This document shows, in pieces, positions 17,785-25,975 of a stretch of DNA of 64,000 nucleotides. The notes under the pieces are model-generated. The model did not search any database, was not told the DNA's origin, and worked only from the letters and a program-made list of their open reading frames with translations. The translations under genes and the position numbers were made by a program. Every line of letters begins with the position of its first letter. Positions within the stretch are counted from its first letter, which is position 1. The DNA comes from Pedobacter sp. KBW06. GTDB lineage: Bacteria > Bacteroidota > Bacteroidia > Sphingobacteriales > Sphingobacteriaceae. The stretch spans positions 730,462 through 794,461 of the forward strand of contig NZ_QAJL01000002.1 of the NCBI RefSeq assembly GCF_003852525.1. The letters run 5' to 3'.

Positions 17785-18168
17785 ATGGAAAAAGCTGCAA
17801 AAACAAGGTATTCTGATAGTGAACTTCAAGAGTTTAAAGAATTAATTCAGGAAAAATTACGTATGGCCAGAGAAGAATTTCTTTCTCTCACCAGCTCATT
17901 AAGTAGCCCCAACTCTAACGGAACTGAAGATACCTCAGGAACATATAAGACTTTGGAAGATGGTTCTGCTACTTTAGAAAAAGAACAATTGAACCAACTG
18001 GCTGCCCGTCAGAAAAAGTTCATTGAGAATCTGGAAGCTGCGTTGGTACGTATCGAAAATAAAACTTACGGTATTTGCCGTGAAACAGGTAAACTGATCC
18101 AAAAAGAACGTCTTCGTGCAGTTCCGCATGCAACGTTAAGTATGGAGGCTAAAATGAAGCAAAGCTAA
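17785..18168 (+). CDS. DksA/TraR-family protein lacking zinc-finger cysteines
   Basis: A 127-residue protein. The N-terminal two thirds is a predicted coiled coil (LQEFKELIQEKLRMAREEF and later ATLEKEQLNQLAARQKKF). The C-terminal part keeps the DksA/TraR shape GICRETGKLIQKERLRAVPHAT. Only one of the four zinc-binding cysteines of classical DksA remains, as is common for cysteine-poor DksA homologues. Family members bind the RNA polymerase secondary channel. It lies 5 bp after ileS, and its stop overlaps the lspA start by one base, so the three genes are translationally coupled. Function in transcription is inferred from family only. Confidence 0.85.
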   Translation: MEKAAKTRYSDSELQEFKELIQEKLRMAREEFLSLTSSLSSPNSNGTEDTSGTYKTLEDGSATLEKEQLNQLAARQKKFIENLEAALVRIENKTYGICRETGKLIQKERLRAVPHATLSMEAKMKQS

Positions 18169-18770
18169 TGAAGGGATATACAAAACCTTTACTGATTATC
18201 TTTTTTGTTTTACTTGCAGACCAGGTATTAAAAACCTGGATTAAAACCAATATGTTCCTTGGTCAGGAGTTTAAGATCATAGGCGATTGGTTTATTATTC
18301 ACTTCACGGAAAACAATGGAATGGCTTTCGGCCTTGAGTTTGGCGGGGAGTTCGGTAAACTGTCTCTTTCTTTATTCAGAATAGCGGCAGTAGCAGGAAT
18401 TGGATATGCATTACATTATCTGATTCAGAGAAAATACCACAGGGGGTTGATCCTGAATGTGGCATTGATCTTTTCCGGTGCAGTGGGCAATATCATTGAC
18501 TCTGTCCTTTATGGAAAGATCTACGGATACGAGAGCTGGTTTCATGGGCGGGTAGTAGACATGTTTTATTTTCCGATCCTGCAGGGTAATTTCCCGGCAT
18601 GGGTACCCATTTGGGGAGGCGAAGATTTTATCTTCTTCAGACCTGTTTTTAACATCGCTGATGCAGCGATCTCTGTCGGGGTGGTCATCATCCTGATCTA
18701 CCAGAAAACTTACTTTAAGGAAGAGGTAAAAGAAGAGATCGGTCCAAATAACGAGATCGTCGAAGACTAA
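18168..18770 (+). CDS. lspA: Lipoprotein signal peptidase II
   Basis: A 200-residue integral membrane aspartyl peptidase that removes the signal peptide from prolipoproteins. Four membrane helices are visible. The catalytic aspartates sit in GNIID (about D111) and FNIADAA (about D165); the family block ENNGMAFGL and the GRVVDMF segment are present. Its ATG overlaps the preceding stop in an ATGA-like arrangement (1-bp overlap). It is followed by a strong rho-independent terminator, which closes the ileS unit. It serves the many lipoproteins here, such as GldK, GldB and SprE. Confidence 0.97.
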   Translation: MKGYTKPLLIIFFVLLADQVLKTWIKTNMFLGQEFKIIGDWFIIHFTENNGMAFGLEFGGEFGKLSLSLFRIAAVAGIGYALHYLIQRKYHRGLILNVALIFSGAVGNIIDSVLYGKIYGYESWFHGRVVDMFYFPILQGNFPAWVPIWGGEDFIFFRPVFNIADAAISVGVVIILIYQKTYFKEEVKEEIGPNNEIVED

Positions 18771-18790
18771 AGATCACTGAAAAAAATAAC

Positions 18791-18824
18791 AGTCCGTAAA
18801 GCCTTTGCTTTGCGGACTTTTTTA
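18791..18824 (+). terminator. Rho-independent terminator after lspA
   Basis: A 12-bp stem, AGTCCGTAAAGC pairing with GCTTTGCGGACT (one G-U pair), with a 4-nt loop, followed by a run of T. Confidence 0.92.
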
Positions 18825-18976
18825 TTTACAGTCAAAATTCCATAAATATTTTTCGCAAAAAATCACCCTAATAATGAAGCAGTTAAGAAATAATCTGTAA
18901 ATTATTAATGCCGTAATATGGAATTGATCTGATATTTACATCTTGTTATCAAATACACAAAAGAAAAATCAACATT

Positions 18977-19681
18977 ATGAAAAAGTTATTTGCCCTTGCC
19001 TTTGTTGCCTTATTTAGTTTAAGTGCCATGGCCCAACAAGTAGATCTGAGAAAAAAGATAAGTGTTAGCGGATCTGCAGAAACTGAAGTTACTCCGGATA
19101 TCATTTATATCAGCATCTCTTTAAAAGAATATTTAAAAGACAACAACAGCAAGAAAAAAGTAGAGATCACTACCCTGGAAACTCAGCTGTTTAAAGCGGT
19201 TCAGGATGCAGGTATTGCAAAAGAAAACTTAACGATCAACAATTTGTCAGGTTACAGCGTTGCAGAGAAAAAGAAAAACCCAGACTTCTTGGTGAGCAAA
19301 CAATACCGCTTAAAAGTAACTGACCTGAACAAATGGAATGAGCTGATCGGTTCAGTAGATCCTAAAGGTATAGCATATACCAATATCGATAGCTATGACT
19401 ATTCTAAGATCGAAGCCTTAAAAAAAGAGCTTAAAATCAAAGCACTTCAGGCAGCGAAAGCGAAAGCAGCTTATTTAGTGGAAGCCCTGGGTAATCAATT
19501 GGGAAGCATCATCGACATTCAGGAATTGAACAACGAATCTTACCCTCAGCCAATGTACCGTGCAAACGTAATGATGATGAAAGCAGAAAGTGCAGATGCC
19601 ATGGGTGGAGCAGCTCCGGAGATTGATTTCAAGAAAATCAAATTGAATTACACCATGAATACTGTATTTGAGATCAAGTAA
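18977..19681 (+). CDS. SIMPL-domain (DUF541) exported protein
   Basis: A 234-residue protein with a cleavable signal peptide (residues 1-19, ending AMAQ). The remainder is a SIMPL/DUF541 domain: the opening ISVSGSAETEVTPDIIYISI and the later ALKIKALQAAKAKAAYLVEAL-type helix (here split by lysines) are characteristic. Family members are periplasmic or outer-membrane associated, and some affect stress resistance or signalling; the molecular activity is not known. It stands alone between terminators, so it has its own promoter somewhere in 18825-18976, though no clear TAnnTTTG box was found. Confidence 0.85.
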   Translation: MKKLFALAFVALFSLSAMAQQVDLRKKISVSGSAETEVTPDIIYISISLKEYLKDNNSKKKVEITTLETQLFKAVQDAGIAKENLTINNLSGYSVAEKKKNPDFLVSKQYRLKVTDLNKWNELIGSVDPKGIAYTNIDSYDYSKIEALKKELKIKALQAAKAKAAYLVEALGNQLGSIIDIQELNNESYPQPMYRANVMMMKAESADAMGGAAPEIDFKKIKLNYTMNTVFEIK

Positions 19682-19813
19682 TACTGGCTGTAAGAGTAGA
19701 CAGTTTAAAGGTTGAACAGCCCTTAAAAGCGAATCAACAGCAAATATATATTCTTGAGCTATACTGCTTAAACATAGCGAAAAAGCGATTATTTCCGCTT
19801 TAAGATTGCCTGG

Positions 19814-19847
19814 AAAAAACCTACCAATAATTTTTGGTAGGTTTTTT
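19814..19847. terminator. Bidirectional-looking rho-independent terminator
   Basis: The arms AAAAAACCTACCAA and TTGGTAGGTTTTTT are perfectly complementary over 14 bp with a 6-nt loop; T-runs serve the plus strand and the A-run serves the other. It terminates the SIMPL gene. Confidence 0.88.
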
Positions 19848-19880
19848 GTTATTTATCAGGAAATCACAAAACCTAATCAC

Positions 19881-20195
19881 ATGAAAAAATTCATTTACTC
19901 ACTGGCCTTAATTTTTATGTTGGGCGTTAGCGCGAACACCGTTCTTGCTGCAGACAAATCTGAAAAGAATAAAACAGAGATGACTGTTGAACAACAGGCG
20001 CAATTAAAAAGAATCACAGAACGGGTAGAGGAAATCAGGTCGATGGATAAATCAGATTTATCCAGAGCAGAGAAAAAAGAACTTCGTAAAGAACTTAGAG
20101 AGTTAAAAAAACAATCTAAAGCATTAGGAGGAGGAGTTTATCTTTCTGTTGGAGCCATCATCATCATCATCCTATTGCTGATCTTAATCTTATAA
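19881..20195 (+). CDS. Small exported protein with C-terminal membrane anchor
   Basis: A 104-residue protein: signal peptide at residues 1-23 (ending VLAA), then a highly charged helical region rich in Lys and Glu (about 28-78), a short GGG linker, and a hydrophobic C-terminal helix of mostly Ile and Leu (about 84-104). An upstream ATG at 19806 would run through the preceding terminator and adds a non-conserved tail, so the ATG at 19881 was chosen. I do not recognise the family by function. The gene is flanked by terminators on both sides, so it is monocistronic. Confidence 0.75.
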   Translation: MKKFIYSLALIFMLGVSANTVLAADKSEKNKTEMTVEQQAQLKRITERVEEIRSMDKSDLSRAEKKELRKELRELKKQSKALGGGVYLSVGAIIIIILLLILIL

Positions 20196-20216
20196 TATTC
20201 TCATCTACCGATGAAT

Positions 20217-20251
20217 AAAAAAACCTTCCCCGTAATGGAGAAGGTTTTTTT
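20217..20251. terminator. Bidirectional terminator between small protein gene and serS
   Basis: AAAAAAACCTTC and GAAGGTTTTTTT form a perfect 12-bp stem with an 11-nt loop. It lies between two convergent genes and can serve both. Confidence 0.88.
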
Positions 20252-20274
20252 ATGGATGAATATCTGTTAAGACC

Positions 20275-21546
20275 TTAGTCTATATATTCAAATCCGGTAT
20301 ATTTTACCAGTACTTCCGGAATTTTAATTCCTTTATCGGTCTGGTTATTTTCCAGGATAGAAGCCACAATACGTGGTAAAGCCAAAGCACTTCCGTTCAA
20401 GGTATGTGCCAGCTGCGTTTTTCCGGTTGCCCCTTTGAACCTTAATTTCAAACGGTTGCTCTGGTAAGTCTCGAAGTTGGAAACTGAAGACACCTCTAAC
20501 CAGCGTTGCTGTGCAGCACTCCATACTTCCATATCGTAAGTTTTAGCGGCAACAAATCCCATATCACCACCACATAGGTTCAAGACTCTGTAATGAAGGC
20601 CAAGGTCCCTTAATAAGGATTGCACATAGCTGCTCATTTGCTCCAGTACCTCGTAAGATGTTTCCGGATGAACTACCTGTACCAATTCCACCTTATCAAA
20701 CTGGTGTAAGCGGTTCAAGCCCCGTACATGCGCACCATAAGAACCTGCCTCGCGACGGAAACATGGTGTATATGCCGTATTCTTTACCGGAAGTTCTTCT
20801 TCTTTCAGGATCACATCGCGGTATAAGTTCGTTACCGGAACTTCGGCTGTAGGGATCAGGTAAAGGTTATCTACACCTGCATGGTACATCTGACCTTCTT
20901 TATCCGGTAACTGACCGGTTCCAAATCCTGAAGCTTCATTTACCAGCAAAGGAACCTGCATTTCTTTGTATCCTGCATCTACTGCACGGTCCAGGAAGAA
21001 ATTGATCAATGCCCTTTGTAAACGTGCACCTTTTCCTTTGTAAACAGGAAAACCTGCGCCGGCAATTTTTGTACCCAGTTCAAAATCTATGATGTCATAC
21101 TTAGCAGTCAATTCCCAGTGCGGCAGGGCATTTTCGCCTAATACTGCAGGCTCACCATCTACCAATACCACTTCGTTTTCTTCTGGCGTAGCGCCGGTAG
21201 GTACGGATTCATGAGGCAGGTTAGGCAATTGCACAATCAGGCTGTGTAATTTAGCTTCCGCTTCAGTCAGTACATCAGAAAGGTTTTTGATCTGCTCTTT
21301 GTTTGCTGTAGTTTCCGATTTCAATACATCCGCTTCCTCTTTTTTACCATTACGCATCAGCTCACCAATTTGTTTAGCACTGGAATTTGCGATAGCGGAA
21401 AGGGAGTCCAAGGAGGTTTGAGCTTGTCTACGCTCTTCATCAATTTTAATAATTTCATCCACCAATTCAGGCTGTTTGAAATTACGGACAGACAGTCGTT
21501 CTAAAACTTTCTCTCTATTTTCGCGGATATAGTTAACTTGCAACAT
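20275..21546 (-). CDS. serS: Seryl-tRNA synthetase
   Basis: A 423-residue class II synthetase that charges tRNA-Ser. Residues 1-100 form the long helical tRNA-binding arm. Class II motif 2 is FRREAGSYGAHVRGLNRLHQ, and motif 3 ends in NGSALALPRIVASILE. Length matches bacterial SerRS. It stands alone on the minus strand, with a bidirectional terminator behind it and a TATCTTTG box ahead of it; rsmI diverges from it with about 80 bp between the starts. Confidence 0.98.
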   Translation of the reverse strand: MLQVNYIRENREKVLERLSVRNFKQPELVDEIIKIDEERRQAQTSLDSLSAIANSSAKQIGELMRNGKKEEADVLKSETTANKEQIKNLSDVLTEAEAKLHSLIVQLPNLPHESVPTGATPEENEVVLVDGEPAVLGENALPHWELTAKYDIIDFELGTKIAGAGFPVYKGKGARLQRALINFFLDRAVDAGYKEMQVPLLVNEASGFGTGQLPDKEGQMYHAGVDNLYLIPTAEVPVTNLYRDVILKEEELPVKNTAYTPCFRREAGSYGAHVRGLNRLHQFDKVELVQVVHPETSYEVLEQMSSYVQSLLRDLGLHYRVLNLCGGDMGFVAAKTYDMEVWSAAQQRWLEVSSVSNFETYQSNRLKLRFKGATGKTQLAHTLNGSALALPRIVASILENNQTDKGIKIPEVLVKYTGFEYID

Positions 21547-21562
21547 TATTTTATTTTTTAAA

Positions 21563-21570
21563 CAAAGATA
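21563..21570 (-). promoter_or_regulatory. TAnnTTTG -7 box of serS
   Basis: Read on the minus strand the bases are TATCTTTG, 17 nt before the serS ATG, matching the Bacteroidota -7 consensus and giving a short leader. Confidence 0.55.
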
Positions 21571-21626
21571 ATAACTTAACTCGTCATTGCGAGCCCCTTT
21601 GGCATCGCATCGCGAAAAAAATAACT

Positions 21627-22334
21627 ATGGAAGGCAAACTATTTCTTGTTCCCACGCCAATAGGCAACCTTGAGGATATGACCTTCAGGGCGATAAGAAT
21701 CTTAAAAGAGGCCGATGTGATTCTGGCTGAAGATACCCGTACCAGTGCCCCGATGCTGAAACATTTCGGCATTGATAAAAAGGCCTATTCACATCACCAG
21801 CACAATGAGCATCAGGCAACTTCAGAAATCATTAAGTTTCTGAAAGAAGGAAAAAATGTAGCCCTGATCTCCGATGCAGGCACTCCCGCCATTTCTGATC
21901 CTGGATTTTTCCTCGTGAGGGAAGCGATCAAACAGGACCTGGCTGTAGAATGTTTACCGGGGGCAACCGCTTTTGTTCCCGCACTGGTGAACTCCGGACT
22001 TCCATCGGATTCCTTTATATTTGAAGGCTTTCTGCCCGTAAAAAAAGGCAGACAAACACGTTTCAAAAAACTGGCAGAGGAAGACCGTACCATCATCTTG
22101 TATGAAAGTCCGCACCGCTTATTGAAAACCCTGGAAGAGTTTGCGGAATATTGCGGAGAAGACCGCCAGGCTTCCGTGAGCAGGGAGCTGACAAAAATGT
22201 ATGAAGAAACAGTGAGGGGAACATTGATGGAGATCAAAACACATTTTGAAAATAACATCTTAAAAGGAGAATTCGTGATTTGTATTGCGGGGAAAACGGA
22301 AGTAAAGAAGTCCAGATACGAAAAAGATAAATAG
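21627..22334 (+). CDS. rsmI: 16S rRNA (cytidine1402-2'-O)-methyltransferase
   Basis: A 235-residue SAM-dependent methyltransferase of the tetrapyrrole-methylase fold that modifies C1402 of 16S rRNA. Diagnostic blocks are LFLVPTPIGNLEDMTFRAI, ILAEDTRTSAPMLKHFGI, LISDAGTPAISDPGF and YESPHRLLKTLEE. The length is slightly short compared with E. coli RsmI (about 286 aa), the C-terminal extension being missing, as in many Bacteroidota. It diverges from serS; the PH/SHOCT gene follows 37 bp downstream. Confidence 0.95.
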   Translation: MEGKLFLVPTPIGNLEDMTFRAIRILKEADVILAEDTRTSAPMLKHFGIDKKAYSHHQHNEHQATSEIIKFLKEGKNVALISDAGTPAISDPGFFLVREAIKQDLAVECLPGATAFVPALVNSGLPSDSFIFEGFLPVKKGRQTRFKKLAEEDRTIILYESPHRLLKTLEEFAEYCGEDRQASVSRELTKMYEETVRGTLMEIKTHFENNILKGEFVICIAGKTEVKKSRYEKDK

Positions 22335-22371
22335 GTTCAATTTTTGATAGTATTATAAAAAAAGCATTAAC

Positions 22372-23022
22372 ATGATATTAATAGATAGATTTTTAAGCGA
22401 CGAACAAGATCCTAAGGCTGTTGAAAAAGTATTGAGCAAACTAAATGACATGCTCAGCGCAAATGAAGAACTGATTTATATGGCAGTACAAAAAAGACCT
22501 GCAGTAAATTTGCTTCCAACCTGCATCGCCGTAAGTAACAAACGCATTTTCTATTGTGAGCCGGGAAATTTCGGAATCACGATGAACTTTAAAGACATCT
22601 CCTGGAAAACGATCAAAGAGATCTCTTTTAAAGAAGAGATTTTTGGCTCTAAATTCATCTGTGTACCTACACATGGAGAAAACATCATCACCGAATACAT
22701 TCCTAAAGTGCAGGCCCGTAAACTGTATCAGGCAGCACATGAACAACTGGCAGAATTTAAAGAACAACAACATCAGATCGAACTGGAAGAAAGGCGTTCT
22801 TCGACTTCTCCGGTAACCGTGAATGCTGTACCTGAGACTAAGATCGCAGAAGAACCGGTAGCCTTCACTCCTCCTGCACCTGTTGTAGTTCATGCTCCGG
22901 TAGAAGAACCTGAAGATGAAACCACCATTAAATTGAGAAAACTGAAAACATTGTACGATAAGCAGCTGATTACCCTTGAAGAATACGAGGCGAAAAAAGC
23001 AGACGTACTTGACAATTTCTAA
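22372..23022 (+). CDS. PH-like domain and SHOCT domain protein
   Basis: A 216-residue cytosolic protein. Residues about 30-120 form a bacterial PH-like domain (AVSNKRIFYCEPGNFG followed by FKDISWKTIKEI is typical). Next is a Glu/Gln-rich helix and a proline/valine-rich linker. The last 35 residues are a SHOCT motif (LRKLKTLYDKQLITLEEYEA). Proteins of this layout are often membrane-associated or oligomerising, but no molecular role is established. It is between rsmI and lnt on the same strand, with short gaps. Confidence 0.8.
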   Translation: MILIDRFLSDEQDPKAVEKVLSKLNDMLSANEELIYMAVQKRPAVNLLPTCIAVSNKRIFYCEPGNFGITMNFKDISWKTIKEISFKEEIFGSKFICVPTHGENIITEYIPKVQARKLYQAAHEQLAEFKEQQHQIELEERRSSTSPVTVNAVPETKIAEEPVAFTPPAPVVVHAPVEEPEDETTIKLRKLKTLYDKQLITLEEYEAKKADVLDNF

Positions 23023-23050
23023 TTCAAAAGCAGCACGATAATATCCCCCG

Positions 23051-24673
23051 ATGAATTTAAAAAACACGACGCTCCTGGCCCTGTCAAGCGCTTTCTTAAT
23101 GTGGCTGGCATGGCCGCCTATTCCTTATACTGCCCCTCTTTTGCTGATTGGTATGGTTCCTTTACTCATCGCCATCAAACAAATCAGCGGCAGCGAAAAA
23201 GAGAAAAAAGGAAAACGTGTTTTTCTGACTGCAGGATTAACATTCTTACTTTGGAATACCGCCTGTATTTATTGGGTTTATAATGCCATCAGTGCTTATA
23301 ACAATGCTTTCGTCGCCTTTCTGATCTCTTTGATTCCTTATGGACTGGGTGCATTGCTCATGACCTTCGCATTTTGGCTATATTATCGTTTGAGCAGGTA
23401 TACTTCCAAATGGCTGGCTTATGCCGGGCTCATCAGTTTCTGGATCAGCATGGAATACCTGCACCAGACCTGGGACCTTGCCTTTCCATGGATGACCTTA
23501 GGAAATGGTTTCGCAGCGAGCCATCAGCTGATCCAATGGTATGAATATACCGGGATTTACGGTGGCTCTTTATGGATTTTAATCAGTAATATACTGGCCT
23601 TTGAAGCTTATCAGGCTTTCAAAACTCAAAAAGGATACCTGAAATTCAGGCCGCTGATTGTATTGGGGCTGGTGATTTTAATACCAGTTACAGCCTCTTT
23701 GGTCAGATATGCCGGCTATAAAGAGCAGGTAGTTCCGGTAAATGTGGTCACCGTACAACCCAATATCGATCCTTATCAGAAACTGGGCGGGATTTCTTCA
23801 CAGGAACAAATCCGCACCTTAACCAGACTTTCAGATTCCATCGCGCAGCCCAACACCGAATATTTCATCTGGCCGGAAACGGCGATTCCGAATTACAGTG
23901 ATGAAGAACGCGTGAGGAGTAACCCCGACTTTATACAGCTTCAGGATTTCCTTTCCAAATATAAAAATGGAACACTGATTACCGGAATTGAGAGCATCAA
24001 ACGCTATAACGACCCGCAGACCATCAGTGCGAAATTTGATGAGAACAGCGGAGTCTACTATGACAATTTCAACACCGCCATGCAGGTGGAAAATTCTGCA
24101 AACGTACAGTTTTACCATAAGTCAAAACTGGTTCCCGGTGTAGAAAAAATGCCTTTCCCGAATGCCCTGGCTTTTTTAAAGCCTGTGTTTGCGCAATTGG
24201 GCGGCACCGTTAGCGGATGGGGATGGCAGGAAAACCCGGCGGTCATGTATGCGCAAAGCGGCATTGGCGTTGCTCCGGTAATCTGTTATGAATCCTTATG
24301 GGGCGACTGGATCGGTAAATCGGTAAAAGAAGGCGCTCAGTTCATCGCTATCATCACGAATGATGGCTGGTGGGGAAACACATCAGGAAAAGACCAACAC
24401 CTCTTATACGCCAAATTACGGGCCATAGAAACCAGAAGATGGGTAGTCCGTTCGGCCAATACCGGAATCTCGGGTTTTATCGACCAAAAAGGAGATGTGG
24501 TGAAACAAAGCAAATGGTGGGTACCTACTGCTTTAAAAGCAGACATCAACCTGAACAGTGACCTTACTTTTTACGTAGAAAACGGAGATCTTATTGCGAA
24601 GTTATTTTCGCTTACGGCCCTATTACTCGCTTTGATCATTCCCTATAAAAAATGGGTTAAAAAGACGCCCTAA
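23051..24673 (+). CDS. lnt: Apolipoprotein N-acyltransferase
   Basis: A 540-residue inner-membrane enzyme that adds the third acyl chain to the N-terminal Cys of lipoproteins. About six N-terminal transmembrane helices (to residue ~220) are followed by a nitrilase-fold domain and a final helix. The catalytic triad can be placed: Glu276 in WPETAIP, Lys357 in HKSKLVPG and Cys412 in VICYESLWGD. It acts after LspA, encoded 5 kb upstream. Confidence 0.96.
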   Translation: MNLKNTTLLALSSAFLMWLAWPPIPYTAPLLLIGMVPLLIAIKQISGSEKEKKGKRVFLTAGLTFLLWNTACIYWVYNAISAYNNAFVAFLISLIPYGLGALLMTFAFWLYYRLSRYTSKWLAYAGLISFWISMEYLHQTWDLAFPWMTLGNGFAASHQLIQWYEYTGIYGGSLWILISNILAFEAYQAFKTQKGYLKFRPLIVLGLVILIPVTASLVRYAGYKEQVVPVNVVTVQPNIDPYQKLGGISSQEQIRTLTRLSDSIAQPNTEYFIWPETAIPNYSDEERVRSNPDFIQLQDFLSKYKNGTLITGIESIKRYNDPQTISAKFDENSGVYYDNFNTAMQVENSANVQFYHKSKLVPGVEKMPFPNALAFLKPVFAQLGGTVSGWGWQENPAVMYAQSGIGVAPVICYESLWGDWIGKSVKEGAQFIAIITNDGWWGNTSGKDQHLLYAKLRAIETRRWVVRSANTGISGFIDQKGDVVKQSKWWVPTALKADINLNSDLTFYVENGDLIAKLFSLTALLLALIIPYKKWVKKTP

Positions 24674-24706
24674 AAATTCCTAACTTTATGCTGAGGCTTA
24701 TCTGTT

Positions 24707-25519
24707 ATGAAATACTTCAGCATCCCACCTTCCCAGAAACTCGCCGGACTGGTCCGTTGTTTTTGGGTATTGGAAATGGACAGCGTTTCCGGGACACCCT
24801 ATATTCACCGGACAATGGCCGATGGATGCGTGGAAATGGTTTTTCATTATCAGGGTATCTTCGATGAACTGACAGGCAATGAACAGCAAACAACTTCCTT
24901 CTCTTCAGGAATATCGGGACCCTCACAGCAATTCAGGCGATTTTCAATTGATCAAAGCTTTGGCATCTTTGGAGTATACCTCTATCCTTTCGCCATGTCC
25001 GAATTGTTTGACATCCCCTGTCTTGCACTAACCAATGAAATGATAGACATGGCAACAATTCTCGGTACAGCAGGAAAAGAACTGGAAGAAAAAATGATGC
25101 TCGCTCCCGACAATCAGGCCAGGGTTGCCATCATCAGTCAGTTTCTGGAATCAAGACTCGCCTTGCGTAAAACAAAGCAAAATGGAATTTCGGAAACCAT
25201 CCGGCAAATCATCGATACCGATGGATGCAGCAATGTGCAGCGCCTGGCAGATGACAGCTTTTTATCCATGCGTCAGTTTCAGCGGAATTTCAAAGAATAC
25301 GCCGGGTTTAGCCCTAAGTTATTTACCAGGATCATCCGGTTTCAAACGGCCTTGCGGAAATATCCGGAGAAGGAATCTCTTTCCCTAACAGACATTGCGT
25401 ACGATTGTGGTTATTATGATCAGTCGCACTTTATCCACGATTTTAAAGAATTCTCCGGGCATCATCCCGGAACTTATTTTTCAGGAAAAGCGGAAGGAAC
25501 AAAATGGATCACCGTATAA
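24707..25519 (+). CDS. AraC-family regulator with DUF6597-type N-terminus
   Basis: A 270-residue transcription factor. The first ~110 residues (starting YFSIPPSQKLAGLVRCFWVL) belong to the N-terminal domain found on a large set of AraC proteins. The two HTH units occupy about 165-265: VQRLADDSFLSMRQFQRNF, then LTDIAYDCGYYDQSHFIHDF. It starts 33 bp after lnt. A VOC protein gene with its own promoter box follows 75 bp downstream and may be its target, although that is inference. The effector is unknown. Confidence 0.9.
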   Translation: MKYFSIPPSQKLAGLVRCFWVLEMDSVSGTPYIHRTMADGCVEMVFHYQGIFDELTGNEQQTTSFSSGISGPSQQFRRFSIDQSFGIFGVYLYPFAMSELFDIPCLALTNEMIDMATILGTAGKELEEKMMLAPDNQARVAIISQFLESRLALRKTKQNGISETIRQIIDTDGCSNVQRLADDSFLSMRQFQRNFKEYAGFSPKLFTRIIRFQTALRKYPEKESLSLTDIAYDCGYYDQSHFIHDFKEFSGHHPGTYFSGKAEGTKWITV

Positions 25520-25560
25520 AGAATGTCGTGTTTTTCCAATTTACCGCAATGATCTGCACC

Positions 25561-25568
25561 TAAATTTG
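25561..25568 (+). promoter_or_regulatory. TAnnTTTG -7 box of VOC gene
   Basis: TAAATTTG lies 26 nt before the VOC gene ATG and just after the AraC gene stop, matching the Bacteroidota -7 consensus. Confidence 0.5.
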
Positions 25569-25594
25569 TGTTATAAACAATAAAAAACAGCATC

Positions 25595-25975
25595 ATGAAC
25601 ATTCCAAAAACACATCAGGCAGTTATGCCATACCTCATGCTGGATGGCGCTCAGAAGTTTACCGACTTTATTAAAGCGGTGTTTAACGCAGAGATTACCC
25701 ATCAGCACCCACGGGAAGATCAGACAGGTTTGCTCAGGCATGGGGAAGCACAGATTTCGGGCAGTACCATTATGTATTGCGATGCGCCTGAACCCTGGGG
25801 AACAGCAGTATCGAACCTGTTTGTCTATGTAGACAATGCAGACGAAAGTTTCCGGAAAGCCATTGAAGCAGGGGCTGCCGTCGTTATGGACTTATCCAAT
25901 CAGGATTATGGACGTACCTGTGGCGTTAAAGATACCACAGGTAACGTTTGGTGGATCACCTCGGTAAGCGCCTAA
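25595..25975 (+). CDS. VOC-superfamily protein (PhnB/glyoxalase-like)
   Basis: A 126-residue vicinal-oxygen-chelate fold protein of the PhnB-like group. It shows the paired beta-alpha-beta-beta-beta modules: VMPYLMLDGAQKFTDFIKAV at the start, then LFVYVDNADESFRKAIEAGA, and the closing DTTGNVWWITS. Members range from dioxygenases to resistance proteins and DNA-damage proteins, and the metal ligands cannot be fixed by eye, so no reaction is assigned. Its last 4 bases overlap the 3' end of the convergent nadE. Confidence 0.8.
   Translation: MNIPKTHQAVMPYLMLDGAQKFTDFIKAVFNAEITHQHPREDQTGLLRHGEAQISGSTIMYCDAPEPWGTAVSNLFVYVDNADESFRKAIEAGAAVVMDLSNQDYGRTCGVKDTTGNVWWITSVSA

Noticed and set aside
17164..17829. 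221-residue antisense frame opposite the ileS 3' end
   Set aside because: Composition is Ser/Phe/Ile-rich with no motif; it is the shadow of a well-identified gene.
22441..23067. 208-residue antisense frame opposite the PH/SHOCT gene
   Set aside because: Phe/Tyr/Cys-rich low-complexity translation typical of a shadow.
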